Assembly (NCBI GenBank): GCA_002506275.1
Contig: DAXG01000027.1
Span: 1-63,815, forward strand
Direction of reading: 5' to 3'
DNA from: Euryarchaeota archaeon UBA259
GTDB taxonomy: Archaea > Thermoplasmatota > Poseidoniia > Poseidoniales > Poseidoniaceae
DNA: 63,815 nucleotides
The notes below the pieces were generated by a model. That model was not told the DNA's origin. It ran no database searches and saw only the letters and a program-made list of their open reading frames with translations. The position numbers and the translations under genes are program-made. Shown here in pieces: positions 46,801-58,600 of this stretch; within the stretch, counting starts at the first letter, position 1, and each line of letters begins with the position of its first letter.

Positions 46801-48282
46801 TACTGTGTTATCGTAGAGCGTTGCTGAGGACATGAACACATGAATTGCAGGACATGGGAAGTCACCGCCGTACATTTGAGAGTTGCATGTACCGGTGTTG
46901 TTTGAAATCTGATTGTTCGCCAAATAAAGTCGTGCTGCAGTAGGTGTTGGAACATTCCATCCTTGGTCAAGATAGTGGTATTCTCCGATGAGAACAGCTT
47001 CTTTTGCCGTATCTTGGATGGTATTGTTTTCAGCAACAACATCGGATGTACCGTAGATCCATAGACCATTCCAACCGCCAATTGGACCAATAATGTTGCT
47101 GTTGGCCGTAACGGTGGATGAACGGATACCAAATCCGGAACCCTCCGCTGCACCCGATATCGTATTACGTTCTGCAACGACAATCGCACCGTCGTAAGCA
47201 GTAATTCCGGAACCATCTGCGGTCGTAATGGTGTTATCGCTGATTGTCAAGGTGTGGTTAATCGTGCCGGTGACCTTGTGTGAGTTTGTATCAATGCCGC
47301 TGCATTTGACGTTGATCGTACTGTCTGTAATGGAGCCGGAACTTTCTTTCATAAAGAATCCATACGAATTATCCTTAATATCAAGGTTCGAAAAGTCCAC
47401 ATATGAACTCTCAATGTAGACCAGACTTCGACCGTCGTTTCCACATTCCGCTTCCGTGTTCCCGGTGAACACTGAATTCGATACTTCCATTGTTGCCAAT
47501 ATTCCAGCACCTGCTCCGTAAGCACGGACAGCTGCGGCATCGAATCCATTACCGTCAACACCCAAGGTAAAGGTAGAATCAGAAATTGTTGGTGCTGCAA
47601 GGTCTATGGCCATAATATTGGAGGTGTTGATGTTCTGAAAAGAGAGTCCTTGTGCGTTTGTCGTCGAGCCATCGAAAACAAGAGCACCGTATTGTTTCCC
47701 ACTTACTTGATTTGTCTCAAAGGGGTGGCCGTATGCATTCTCAAAATGAGCGAACTTGATTGAAGTGATTGCTTGGTCAATGGTTGAACGAATAATCATT
47801 CCAGAGCCGCAAGCAGTATCAGCGTTGTAGTTTGGGTTGTTGGTGTTGTTCGAGTAACACCGTCCTTGAGCAGTATAGTCAGTAGGTGTAGACCAGACAA
47901 AGCGAGCCTGATTACCAGATGAACCTGAACTTGCACCGCATGCACTGTCACCGATACAAATTGCACCCTCGACGTCGATGTAGTATCCGTAAGGAATGTT
48001 GATTACGGTTCCCGCATTGACGATGAGTTGAGCACCTTCAGCAACGACGACGTCCCCGTTAAGATTCATCGTACCGGTCCAAGTTTCAGTTCCGGTAATT
48101 ATTCCTGACTTCGTTTCGTTTACGGCAGATGCAGTGGGAATAGCGATCAAACCGGTTAATGTTGAGAGCAAAAGGAGTGCAACCAACGATATGCTTTTGT
48201 GAGATGTAGTGTTCTTCAAAATAGACGCCTCTGTTCCGTTGCTATTCTTATCACGAATATAATACTGCGCCTCTGTCGACAT
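43831..48282 (-). CDS. Giant beta-helix surface protein (1483 residues)
   Basis: The start ATG at 48282 gives MSTEAQYYIRDKNSNGTEAS and a hydrophobic signal (LVALLLLSTLTGLIAIPTAS). Residues about 60-600 form a right-handed parallel beta-helix, with repeats such as NTISGAAEGSGFGIRS and NTIQDTAKEAVLIGEY, of the NosD/pectate-lyase type. Asp-rich YDNDGDTKVDSDDADC follows, then several Ig-like modules (NSPADGSSHTTGKVTF). A transmembrane helix lies near 1374-1396, then a tail with PQSSQHPGWLWDSESNSWVP. Likely a polysaccharide-binding or -degrading surface protein. It is 59 bases before the STAND ATPase, and the repeat array at 48292-48360 lies just before its start. Confidence 0.85.
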   Translation of the reverse strand: MSTEAQYYIRDKNSNGTEASILKNTTSHKSISLVALLLLSTLTGLIAIPTASAVNETKSGIITGTETWTGTMNLNGDVVVAEGAQLIVNAGTVINIPYGYYIDVEGAICIGDSACGASSGSSGNQARFVWSTPTDYTAQGRCYSNNTNNPNYNADTACGSGMIIRSTIDQAITSIKFAHFENAYGHPFETNQVSGKQYGALVFDGSTTNAQGLSFQNINTSNIMAIDLAAPTISDSTFTLGVDGNGFDAAAVRAYGAGAGILATMEVSNSVFTGNTEAECGNDGRSLVYIESSYVDFSNLDIKDNSYGFFMKESSGSITDSTINVKCSGIDTNSHKVTGTINHTLTISDNTITTADGSGITAYDGAIVVAERNTISGAAEGSGFGIRSSTVTANSNIIGPIGGWNGLWIYGTSDVVAENNTIQDTAKEAVLIGEYHYLDQGWNVPTPTAARLYLANNQISNNTGTCNSQMYGGDFPCPAIHVFMSSATLYDNTVTNNGGDGMRIKASIVNAQRNTIEVSGFAANVSLFDDNYGNKYGSIAYFSENTYTNATQVYNITESRVTVQSEFIPDAGGNELYPVQLRWLGPECPYVLDECLQVPPTAIMPPAFMPLALEVVENSTVFSYADLQNFDSSKIHVQNQNSAWGSQVREGELVRYQVKAQNSNVVDATVIIRDATGLPLYSLTTDAFGFTPEVSLPSDFLLDRNWNHNVGETNVQIPGELDAQGNPVFIDENSCADGYDNDGDTKVDSDDADCTGGRELPFYTVEAYKFGKGQKDFNFVLSGGIDDVINLVNMKPSVTVTQNDGFSFATTASLSGSSWDGISGPYALDQIAYENQFGLIKRVEVQPPGSTDWYSAIDTSGANGMISKSVHPFKTWSFEWDLSAHPEGEGDVTFRVRSYDGLDYSPVEVRKYKLNLVAPTMLVNSPADGSSHTTGKVTFAGTASDPYTGTWGSDIQSIWFDINGPNGYTANFEVSGSTAWAYDWIFQELQTGQYDFRIWASDSDFCKTKSSWVDCVHETRSININTDNAIPFVQLSEPLNSDIIRASETQLIQGVALDNDGLVTRVEISIFDLASGVTINNGPNPVTNFAPNGAWYTTWDTSDLIHDQQYELVIKAWDGKDFSNEERIRITIDNPTDADNLVPEFNSTGWASTITLFCDSNPTKLDRCNGGISIDLMEHFSDADGADDGKTNGLSFDIFDDPTNLDDDFYGDYLTLSDTGVVRYDPAFVTGLSNEVSEWSLVGLMFVARDAYDSVAYSYKVNVVVVEVSFSVVRDNTGLLGPDSPAYFSGQGLPNSLVEARFDSLKGVRINQTRVNADATWSMEISSSQLSGMEGTSNIIFEMDDQVYTVPGENSDAVFKLSVSDGSESSSNLMMIVAAAIGVIVLLGAGMFFFQVEYDDMDELTDIAQAEQEVASADPYAWAKARQEPVSIPSTAVAETPVAAQPVAAAVQHAAPQSSQHPGWLWDSESNSWVPDPNFTPEQ

Positions 48283-48291
48283 TTTTAATGT

Positions 48292-48360
48292 ATCATTCAA
48301 CAACGAAAGTATCATCATATCCCATACTAAAATATCATATCCCACCTAAGAGTATCATAT
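48292..48360. repeat. Phased direct repeats ATCATAT, 20-bp period
   Basis: ATCATAT begins at 48314, 48334 and 48354, exactly 20 bp apart. The first two continue into CCCA. A weaker copy (ATCATTC) begins at 48292. This puts the copies on one face of the DNA, immediately upstream of the beta-helix gene. A regulatory protein array is likely; the TATA box may be within it. Confidence 0.65.
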
Positions 48361-48415
48361 TTTCAAAGAGCAATGGCTCCGCCAATGCCGTTGTGTCGTG
48401 CTTTTGCATCCAAGA

Positions 48416-49636
48416 TCAGCACGTAGGTGATTGCGATTCAAGTGAAGAATACCACGCCATAGCCTGCAGTTGACCGTAGCCCCATCGGTCATCATGGATT
48501 GACGAATCATCGTATTTGAGAGCAGAATTCATCAGCGCATTTTTGACGGAATCAATGCATGTGCCGTCTGAATTTGATGATGCCTTGTATTCGGGAAACG
48601 CTTCAAGGAGAAGTGAGAGAGCGCCGGTAACAAATACCGTAGAATCGGATGTTCCGCTGCTCGAGAACCATGTATCTCCAATACCAGTACTGATGATGTT
48701 TTGACCCGGGGCAATGACTTCCGGCTTCATGTGTGGATGTTGACGCAAGTCGTCGTTAGGGAGTGTTTGAGAGCCGGCTGATGAGTTTGCCCAAACTTGC
48801 TGCGACTCGGTTGATGCCCCGACTGTGATGACTCGTGGCACATTACCCGGCACAGACACCAAACCGTCATCGGCACTACCACCGTCGTTTCCCGCAGCAG
48901 CCACTACAAAGATGCCAGAGTCAACTGCCCTTCGGACTGCAGAAACGCTGCTCCCTTCTGTATGCATTTCGACGTTTTGTTCGCCTCCAAGCGAGAGGGA
49001 GATAATGTCTGCTTGATACTCGTCTTGACACCAACGAATTGATCGTGCCACAGTATCCTCCGAACCGCTGTTCAGATCATCTTCATCAGCGCCCAAGGCA
49101 GCCACCATGGCGAGTTCAACTCCTGGAGCCACACCAATTTGGTGGTTGTTTGAAACGAGTATACCGGCCATGAGCGTTCCGTGAGCAATAAAACCGTAAT
49201 CGACTGGAGCATTGGAGTTCCCAATCATGTCTTTGAACGTAACTTGGAGATTCGAAAAAGCTGGATTACTCAAATCAATACCGGTATCAACCATACAAAC
49301 TCGAACACCTTCCCCTGTTAATCCCATTTCTGATAAGTCATCAAATTGTGATTGTTCCACCGCCCATTCCGATTTGGGTGGTGGTATTTCAAGGAAAAGT
49401 AACCCGGAGTTCCACACGTAGAGCATAACAATAACCAATACTGAAAATACAATACCGTTGGTTACGAGTATCTTACGGCGACGCATGCGAGGAATTGGCA
49501 CCGCTTGCATTGGAGCCCAACCGGTAACCTCTGACCTCCAATTGTCTTGAAAGCCCACAGCAGATGAATCAATCACCGAAAGGATTCGTGAATCATCCGG
49601 TTCAGGGAGAAATTCAACGCCGTCAAGTCCTTCCAT
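48416..49636 (-). CDS. Membrane-bound subtilisin-like serine protease
   Basis: The 406-residue protein has a short cytoplasmic N-terminus, one transmembrane helix at about 56-78 (ILVTNGIVFSVLVIVMLYVW) and an S8 catalytic domain outside. The catalytic Asp is in CMVDTGIDLSNPAF (about 115), His in FIAHGTLMAGI (about 151) and Ser in SSSGTSDSTVFVTGA (about 328). AAGNDGGSADDG is the oxyanion-hole Asn region. No inhibitor propeptide is clear. It probably processes or remodels surface proteins. It lies between the giant AglB gene and the beta-helix gene, all on the minus strand, with its own TATA box and a 7-bp inverted repeat before it. Confidence 0.92.
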   Translation of the reverse strand: MEGLDGVEFLPEPDDSRILSVIDSSAVGFQDNWRSEVTGWAPMQAVPIPRMRRRKILVTNGIVFSVLVIVMLYVWNSGLLFLEIPPPKSEWAVEQSQFDDLSEMGLTGEGVRVCMVDTGIDLSNPAFSNLQVTFKDMIGNSNAPVDYGFIAHGTLMAGILVSNNHQIGVAPGVELAMVAALGADEDDLNSGSEDTVARSIRWCQDEYQADIISLSLGGEQNVEMHTEGSSVSAVRRAVDSGIFVVAAAGNDGGSADDGLVSVPGNVPRVITVGASTESQQVWANSSAGSQTLPNDDLRQHPHMKPEVIAPGQNIISTGIGDTWFSSSGTSDSTVFVTGALSLLLEAFPEYKASSNSDGTCIDSVKNALMNSALKYDDSSIHDDRWGYGQLQAMAWYSSLESQSPTC

Positions 49637-49652
49637 TGCTACGCCCCCTATG

Positions 49653-49671
49653 AGAGTTCATTCCGAACTCT
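49653..49671. repeat. Inverted repeat, operator candidate for the protease gene
   Basis: AGAGTTC, ATTCC, GAACTCT: perfect 7-bp arms with a 5-base spacer. It lies between the TATA box and the ATG of the subtilisin-like protease gene, over the predicted transcription start. Confidence 0.5.
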
Positions 49672-49680
49672 GGATATAAT
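49672..49680 (-). promoter_or_regulatory. TATA box for the subtilisin-like protease gene
   Basis: ATTATATCC on the minus strand is centred 40 nt before the ATG at 49636. Transcription would start near 49650, giving a leader of ~14 nt. Confidence 0.5.
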
Positions 49681-49693
49681 GGGTTGTCTAAAA

Positions 49694-52600
49694 TCAGAAA
49701 CGTGAGCCCTTGCTGCTTCGTCGTGAAATACGAACTCCACCGTAGAGAACTAAGGCTCCAAGGACGACGATAAGAATCGTGAAAAGTGGGCTTTCATCAC
49801 TGGTTTCATCGATGTAGTATTCAATTTTGAAATCGAACTCATCAACTGCTTTGTCAGTGAAAGCACTGTCCTCGCCCACGATTTCAATACGCACATCGTA
49901 TCGAACTGTACCTGCAGCATCGGATGCTTCCAAGTCGAATGTGACGTTTGTCGTCCCCTCAGGTTCAATCGAAACTGTTTGGGAACCTAAGCTTCGGCCG
50001 CCTTGGATACTCGCAGAAACAACGATATCGTCACTGCCCAAGAAGCCAGAGTTCTTGATTGGTATAACCAACTTTCCGGCTCTGTTTGCAATGTTATCCG
50101 AGAGTGTTGCGATCTCACCCTGGTCGACCATGAGATTGATATCAGCCGTGACGATTTCCACATCGAAGGAATCCGTTTTCACTCCGTCTTCACTTGTGAT
50201 GATGACGGTGATTACCTTTGAACCCGAGTCAAAGTCTTCAGGAGCAAATGCCGTAAACATCTGAGAGCGTGTATCTCCCTTAGCGATGGTGATAACTGAA
50301 CTCATTGGGGTGATTTCCCATCCCTCAGGAATGTTATCCGAGAGTTCAACGGTATAGGAATCATCACCATTACCGGTGTTTTCGAGAACAAATCCAAACA
50401 TACTGTTACCACCTGCACCAATTCCTATTGACTCGTCTTCATCAGAAGTTTCAAAGTCATAGATTTGTGGCACTTGAACCGTAACTGCGATTTCACTCGA
50501 AGGCGTGTTGTCAGTAAGCATACGTACCTTCAGTGTGTGAGGCTCTTCAAGGTGCCAAGCAGTGGACTGATTGGCCACAGTGATTCGAATGCCAACGGTT
50601 ACAGAAGACTGAACCGATGTATCTTCGCTGCTGTTACCGATTCCAAGGGAAACTTGGTATGCGTCCTCATAGGTTGAACCGTTCTTGAACTCGATCTTCC
50701 AATCCGCTTCATCCGGTGAAACGACAATTTGGCCGAGAACATCGAAGACTTGGACGGTTTCTGTTCCTTCATAATTAAGTTCGAGATCGAATTCAATATG
50801 TTGGTATCCTTCGCCTTCTTCAACAGCGGTGAAAGCCAATTCACCGTCAACAGTTGCGTTCACAGCGCTGCCTTCAACCATAGCGATCGATGTATCAGAA
50901 TTGATGCTTCGAGTGTAGGATAGGGATACTGGAGAGCGTCCTTCAGCAATGGTTGTTACTGCACCACCAATGTATTCCATTTCCAGTTCCAAATCGTGCT
51001 GGATGGTAATAAACGATGAGTCCATTTCGACTTCTGAGGCAGGCATGAGTACGCTAATTGTCCCATCAGCACCAACTGGCAAGTCCCATTCGAGTTCCTC
51101 ACCAATGGCAATCGTTACAACTGCAGTTTCGTTCATGTAGATTGAACCATTACTGGCTGAACCTGCATGGTATTCATCAAGTTGGATATCGGTCCATGTT
51201 GTTGTAAGGTCAAGCCAACCTCCAAGCGACATTTCCAAATCAAGTGTAGCACCATCTGAGATGCTTGCATCGAGAAGACCGATCGCAACTCCACCGCCGT
51301 TTTCGCCAGCGTTTGCTTCGGTAACGACAACAATCCATTCACCTGGGGAAATATCCGACGACCATGTCAATTGTTCGTTTGCGTATTGAGAGGAAACCAC
51401 AATCGGTTCACCAGCCATGCCCGAGCTTGGGAACAACTTCACAACGGACCCGTTCAAGCGTTCAGCATCGTTGATATCAGTGACGTTACCAGAAACAGTA
51501 ACGTTTCCTGCAGTCATCTCGATATCGTACGATTCAGGTGACGAATAAACAGGGTAAGCGCTGGTGTTGGACACATTGTAAACTTCTGTGCTGAAACCTT
51601 CCTTCGAGACGGTCACTTGGTATTCATCTTGAATAGGAACAAACAACGACCAAACACCAAATTCATCGGTGGACACATTGGTATCGACTTCGGTGTTGTT
51701 GAGGCCAAGGATTGTAACCGTAGTGTTTGAAACGCCTTCAGTGCCACCGGGTAGATCGTTATCATCAAGGTCCCAGAAGACCTTTCCGCCAATTTCTACA
51801 TTGAGAACTGGTGAAACAATACCAAGATTGAGAACACCATCAACAGCATCTTCGGTTGAGAATGGGGCATCAAAAGTGTCGAGGCTCCACTGGCGTTGAG
51901 GTTCTGTTTGGTTCAGGAACATACTCCAAGTACCAGGCATGATGGTTTCGCTTACATTACCGTTCACATCAGATTTCGATAGCGTAACGTTTCCAAATCC
52001 ATCGTGACTGACAAGCGTAATACGAACATCACTCATGTTCGAGTCTGTGTACAATTCCTGAACTTGGAAGTTCACGGTAACCACTTCGATGGAAGAGAAG
52101 TTGAGACCCGTTCGCATTGAAGCATCGTCACTTACAGTGAAGGCTTCACGGTAGGTCTCCATACTGTCGTTCGAGGCAGAGAACGGTGCAACAATTGCAA
52201 CCCAGTCACCCGCAGGGACATAAGAGGCAAAACTACCGTTCACATCAGAGGCAATGTTGTGCCACAAATCATCTGCTGCATTACGCAGCAGGAACTGCTT
52301 TTCGACTCCATCGCCTGAGGAGTTCGTGAGAACACCTGTCACAAGGAATTCGTTGCGTAGCGCATACGAGACGGAGTCTTCGTATGCTTCAATTCCAACA
52401 ACCAGTGTTTCAAAGAACGACTCACCAATCAAGTAATAGTCGGTTGCATTTTCATCCGTGGCTTCGGTTGCATTGAAATCAATGCTGTAAAGACCAGGTT
52501 CAAGAACAACGGTGATGTTACCTGCGGAGGTATAATCGTCTGCAGTGAAGTTGTATTGTTGACCATGGTTGTTCAGTGGAACCAATGAGAATGCGGGTGA

Positions 52601-55600
52601 GACGCCCGTCCCATTTGCAAAGATACCATCTGCGCCCGAATCCATGAAGATGTTGAGCTCAATGGAAAGATGCTCCGGGTTGACGAACAATTCAATCAGA
52701 GTAGGCACTGCGCCTGTGTCTGTGAGAATAGCGTAATCGGTTACAGTGGTTGAGTTGAGAAGAGCGTCATCGACAGTAAAGTCCCAGTCTCCTGCTTGGA
52801 GGTCGAAAATGAATCCACCTTGATCGTCGATGGTTGTTCTCCATTCAAGACCTGTCGAATCGGTAGCAATGACTTCCTGTGCTGCATATCCTGGCGCTAA
52901 AGAATCCCACAAAGTTGAGTTATCGTAAAGGAAGACAAGACCCGTTGTCGATACAGTCGGTTCGAGGTACATGAGGCCGAGATTCTTTTCTGCGTCGCCA
53001 GTGAGTTCGATCAGTTGACCGGCTGACATCTGTGAAACCAAACTTTGTGCTGTCATGTGGAAGGTATTTCCACTCGGCAAACGCACACTGAAGTTTCCAC
53101 TCGTTTCAACGGTTGCTGAAAAAGCGAGTTCGTTGGCAACGAAACTGATGTCAAGTCCTGCAGCAGGTTGACTCTGTTCCAACTTGAAGTTCTCTTCCTG
53201 AGAAGCCCAATCTTCGTAGGTGTAATCTCCAACGAACAGACCGCCATCAACAACACGAATGCTTCCATTGACCCAAGTCGCAATTGCATAAGCACTGCTC
53301 ATTGCAACATCTTCTTGCTCGACGACAATGTAGTCAAACAGGATATAGTCATCACCGGATTCATCAGAAATCGTGTAAGCACCCATCGGCAATTCAATGT
53401 AAACCATTCCAGTCTCATCTGATGTAGCGTTAAGCGGTGCGAGTTGAGGGTCGTCGTTGGTAAACGTGACTGTGCGTTCTGCCACATCGGCATAAGGAGT
53501 CTGAGTTTGCGGGTCAACTGGAGAAGTTAACTGCAATGAAACATCGTACATTTCCGGTACATCCATGGCAAGTGAGAAATTTTCAGATTCTCCACGTGCA
53601 AAGATGGTTTCATTCAACTCGTACCAGCCGTCGTTATCGACGTCCACTCGGTAGAAGTATTCCCCTGTTGCTAGAGGTCCGTATGAGAAATTTCCGTCTT
53701 CATCCGTGTGAATTTCGACCAATGAATCCATTCCGATGTCCACATCAACCAGTTCAATAACCTCATTGGCAAACGCTTCTTCATAGAAATCCTGCAAGGT
53801 ATCCTCAAAGATTGAACCGGGCATACTCATTGCAAGGTCGTACGAAGGCGAGATACCAACATTGACTGGGTCAGGGAGTAGAACTTCCTTGCCGTTATCC
53901 AGTTGTGCAATCATGTTGTATACACCTGGAATCAAACCAGTGAGGTAGAAAGAACCTGGCTGAACCATTTCACCAGAGAAGTCTCCAATTCCGATAAACA
54001 ATCCAGTGCCGTTAAGTGTTCCAATACCCTCGAAAGAACCTGTTGCCTCAAACGAGTCTCCAACGTGTTCTGTTACGAGTGTTGAGACACCATCGGAAGT
54101 CAAACGACCGTTCGCTTCGACGCCGCCATCCAACAGGTAGGTGAGAGGTGATGTTGTAGCATCAAGTACACAAATCGTTGAGTTTTCTGGCATAGGCGCA
54201 GTTTCATTGTCTAAACAATCCATGACATTGTCTTCAGCAACCCATGAGGCGACGAGTGTACCCTTGCCATCCCATGTACCGTTGCTCGTGTAAACACGCT
54301 TATCGCCAATCGAACGGGTAAAGGTTCCAGTAAATCCATCTGCAAACGCAACACCTTCGCTTTCAAAGGTACCGTTTTCTGTAAATGTGACTTCACCAGA
54401 CCCTTGTAGAATTCTACTGTCAGTCGAGGTGAACGAACCGTTGGTGGTTGTCAATGTGTAGTTCTCAGTCAACGACCAAATATTGCGCAGCACGAAGTCT
54501 GTACTGACCAATGCGTCGCCATCAAAGGATTCATGTCCGCTCCATGTCACTTGACCAGAGATACCGCTGCTTTCGACAGATATGTCAAAGTCGGCGCTTA
54601 CTGGGGCATTGCTGTCTGCTTGTTCAGCAGTGATGTTTTGTTGGTTTTCACCAAGCCAGCTCATGTTAGCCACTTCACCGAGAATCGCGGAGATATCGTT
54701 GATTTGTCGGTCTTCGTTGGTTTCGGTTAAGATGTCGCCAAGACCTTGAGAGAATGCGCCTGAACGAATGTTGTCCTGAGCGGTGGTAGGGTTGTAATCA
54801 CCAGCATAAGCGCTGACACGGATGCGACCGGCAGGTGCATCGAATGACCAATGACCGTTTTCATCAGCATCTGTGTAACCAATTGGGACCCAATAGGTAT
54901 CAGGATCCAAATCTTCTGTCCCTTCGCCGGAGAATGCGTCTCGCTCAATGAGCAGGCGAACACCTGGCAAAGCCTGACCGTTATCAGTCATCGTGACTTG
55001 ACCGGAGATTTCAGCACCTGAGTAGTACTTGAGAATCTTAACCAATGTGTTGGTCGAGGAAATACCTACTTGTTGCTCTTCAGCGGTAACCGAAGAGTTT
55101 GCCTCAGGAGAGTACCAATTCGCGATAACAAAGTGGTTCGTCATTGCACCAGGCAACGGTAAGCCTTGACTCAAAATACTGCCCGGGCTACCGGATTGGC
55201 CGAAATGCTGGGCTGGTTGAGGATTGGAAGAACCTGCATCAACTCCGAGGGTTGAGGCACCGTATCCAACATACGCACGGGCCAGCATGGTGTCAAAGAA
55301 AGCCGAGTTATGATCAACTCGAACATCTTCAACTTGCAATGGGTCAATATCCGCACCAGATTGTTGGTTCAGGAAGTCCTGAGTAATGGCTTCGTCTACT
55401 TCTGCACGGGTCATTTCGTCAGGGAAGTCACCACGGATGGTTTCGTAGACTTCATCCATGTAGGTTGAAACGTCTTGACCGCTGAGAATTGTTGGCGCTC
55501 CAAAGATACCCATCGGCTGACCTTGATTGTAGTTCATGTCAGCAGTGTAACGTCCTGCACGGGGGTACAGTCGGTTATCAATAGCGTAGTATCGGATTTC

Positions 55601-58600
55601 GTGGTCACGTTCAATCGTTTCCCCGGGCGCACCTTCGTAATCTTGGACTTTGTAGTAGCCTTCCATGTTGATGAGGTCATCGTACATGTCGGTGATGTCA
55701 TCGGAGTCGAGGCTGTTGGAAAGAAGTTGGACGGTAAGTGCCAATTGTGCATTACGGCGGTGTATTTGTGTGGAAACAGAGCCATATTCTTCGACAAGAT
55801 CGGCGGTGTACCAGTAGTCTCCAATAATGTAGTGAGTCACGCCATCAATGTTATCGTTACCCGTTCGAATGTTGTTGGAAAAGGTGTTTTCAGCTTCTGC
55901 TTCTGAGGACCAATCACCGTCAACACAAGTTGTGGAAAGCGAATCGGTACAAAGTAGACGTTCACCTTCGTCGTAGACTCTCCAGTATTGCGCCGAATCA
56001 TCGAACACACCATCGGTCTGATGGTATCCTCTGGCCAAGACTGTGTCATCGTTGGTTCGGTACACTTCGTAACTGTTCAATTTCGTAAACGAAACCATTT
56101 CATCGATGTCAACACTAAGAGTAATCTTCTCGAAGAGGTCCATCTGTTCTGCGGTGAGGTATGAGTCGACGATGTTCTGATAGCCGTTAGTAAATTCGCG
56201 GTCACCAGCGTTCGCCTCGTTGTAAGACAAGTCACCTTGACCGAGTTGGAATATGAACATGGATACGAGGTCTTCTTGACTGCGAGCCAGCAACATGTTA
56301 CCGGTAGCGGGGATTCCGGACTGGAAGTTATCAGATACAGACGGGTGTTCACCGGTGTCAAGCGCTTGGAAACCATAGTCCCACCAAGAAACGAAAGCAG
56401 GTCGTTCCGAATATGCCATCTCTTGGTCCTGTTCAGCGAGCCACTCATAGGCAGAGTTCCAACCGTTGTCGTTGAAACCGGAACCAAAGGAACCGAGGTA
56501 CCAGTTTCCGTCGTAGTTGCTGTCGTCAAGCAGTGAAAACCCACCGATTTCCCAGCGGAATGCATCTGGAATGAGGTTGTAAATGGTTTCATCGAGGTCA
56601 TCCTCTGCATTGTTGCTGGATGGAATAGCAGCATCCAAACCGTAGGTGAATTGTTGTCCGAACAACATGATCATAACGAGCATGATGGCAGAGAACGAAG
56701 GTGTGCGCCAAAGTGCCTTTCGTGCACCACGAATACGGTCTTCTGGAGAACGAATACCCATCTTCTTCCAAGCTTTGACCATACCTTCCCAGTTTGCCCA
56801 CTTCCAAAGCGAGACTATTCCCCAAGCACCGAGAACTGCGATGGCAGGTGTTGCATTGAACATGAATCGGGCTGCTGTCCAAGCCATAAACGAAGCCGCA
56901 ATAATCCAAACACCGAACACGAGTTTAGTTTGCTTTCGTTCGCGCAGAGCAGACCAAAGGCATAGAACTCCCATAATCAATGATAGGACAAATGTAATCG
57001 GGCCAAATTGTGCGAACAATTGTCCACGGTTTGGAGCATTTGCTTCAGCAACCGTGCCGAAAATCTTGGTCTTGGTGAAATAGCCACTTCCAGTGAAAAG
57101 TACATCCCAAGCATTGGAAATGTTTGCTTCCTTGAGGAGCCAAAGCACAATGAAGAATACGGTTCCGGCACCGGCCAGAACACCGAGGACGAGCAACCAA
57201 GGCTTGTCACGGAACCCAGTGGTTACGAAACTAATGGCGATAGCGAAGACAGCAATGAACAAGAACGGTTGAAGACCAGTTCCGTTCAAAATGAGGTCGA
57301 TTTGTGGATGTCCATAAAACGGTAGAGCCATCAAAAAGTTCACTGCGAGCATGGTGAGGAACAAGACATTGAGTGTTGTTGAATCACGGCGGCGGAACAT
57401 GTTGAGGGCAACTTGGGCAGCGTATGCCAAGAAAAGAATCGATGGACCAACAACGAAACCTTTCCAGCCAAGCGAAACGATACCGAAACTCACACCAGCA
57501 AGGACTGCTGCTGAGAAGGCGGCTCGACGTTCTTGTGCTACGGCCTTGAATGCAGCAATAAACGACAGGAGTGATGGAGAGGATGTACGCATCAATCTTT
57601 CACTGCCAGCGTACTTCACTGCACGGAGCCAGAACATGAATCCAAGTGTGATGAAAAGCATGATGAAAGCATCGTGGTCAGCCAGTGCCCAAGTCGTGTG
57701 ACTCACGTGGGCCGGCATGAACGCAATCAACCACGCAGCCACAACTGCAGCCTTTTCGTTGATGTGTTCACGGGCAATGTAAGCAACAGGAAGAATCGTC
57801 AAAGTTCCGTAAACAGCAGGGAGGGAAAGAATGGCCCACCAAACTGCGTCACCGTTGTTAAAGAACGGTTCAAGAAGTGTTGCAACAACTGCAATTGACC
57901 ATGTGAAGATCGGAGGTCGAGGGTTAATGCCGCCTACCGGGTAGAATCGGTCTGCGTCGAATATCAAGTGAGCATTGTTGGCAAGGATGTAATCAACAAC
58001 CCGCTTCATGTACCACGGGTCTGAACCACCGGTCATGTCCCAGTTTCCAGTTCCGAAAGCGTTCATGGATGGTACAACATACCATTGAGTACGGATGACC
58101 AGACCGAAGAAGAAAGCGAGACCAATCATCACACTGGACCAGTGCTGATTCCAAAATTGTCGAGCGCCGGAGTATTCGTGGTCGTCACGGTTCACCCATC
58201 CACCCCACGTCTCGTGGGTTGAAATCGAATAAATGGCAACGCCGATAAAGAACGTCAAGCCGAGCCAAATCAAACTGCCCCAGTTACCTTCGAGTAGATC
58301 CAAGCTAACCATTCCTGCATCAAACCATGTCGATACGACATAAAGCGTCCACAGTGAGCCGAGCGTCATGGCACGGGTATGCCAGCGTTCCGAGAACATT
58401 CCAGCAACGATTAAAGCAACCATTCCAGTAAAGAAAGCTTGCCAGTAGCCTACGACTCCATGGTAGTCAGCAGCAGTGGTGATGGCGAGTTTGTCGGCCA
58501 TGCCAGCGGTCTCAAAGTTCCAAAGGCTGCCAATATGAGCCAAAGCCCAAACGACCAATGCGATTTGAAGTGGAAGGTTGTTCTTGTTGAAAGCAGAACT

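Noticed and set aside
43791..48282. Several out-of-frame reading frames of 100-140 codons inside the beta-helix and other giant genes
   Set aside because: They lie within strongly coding frames and have low-complexity or shifted composition, typical of shadows of real genes.
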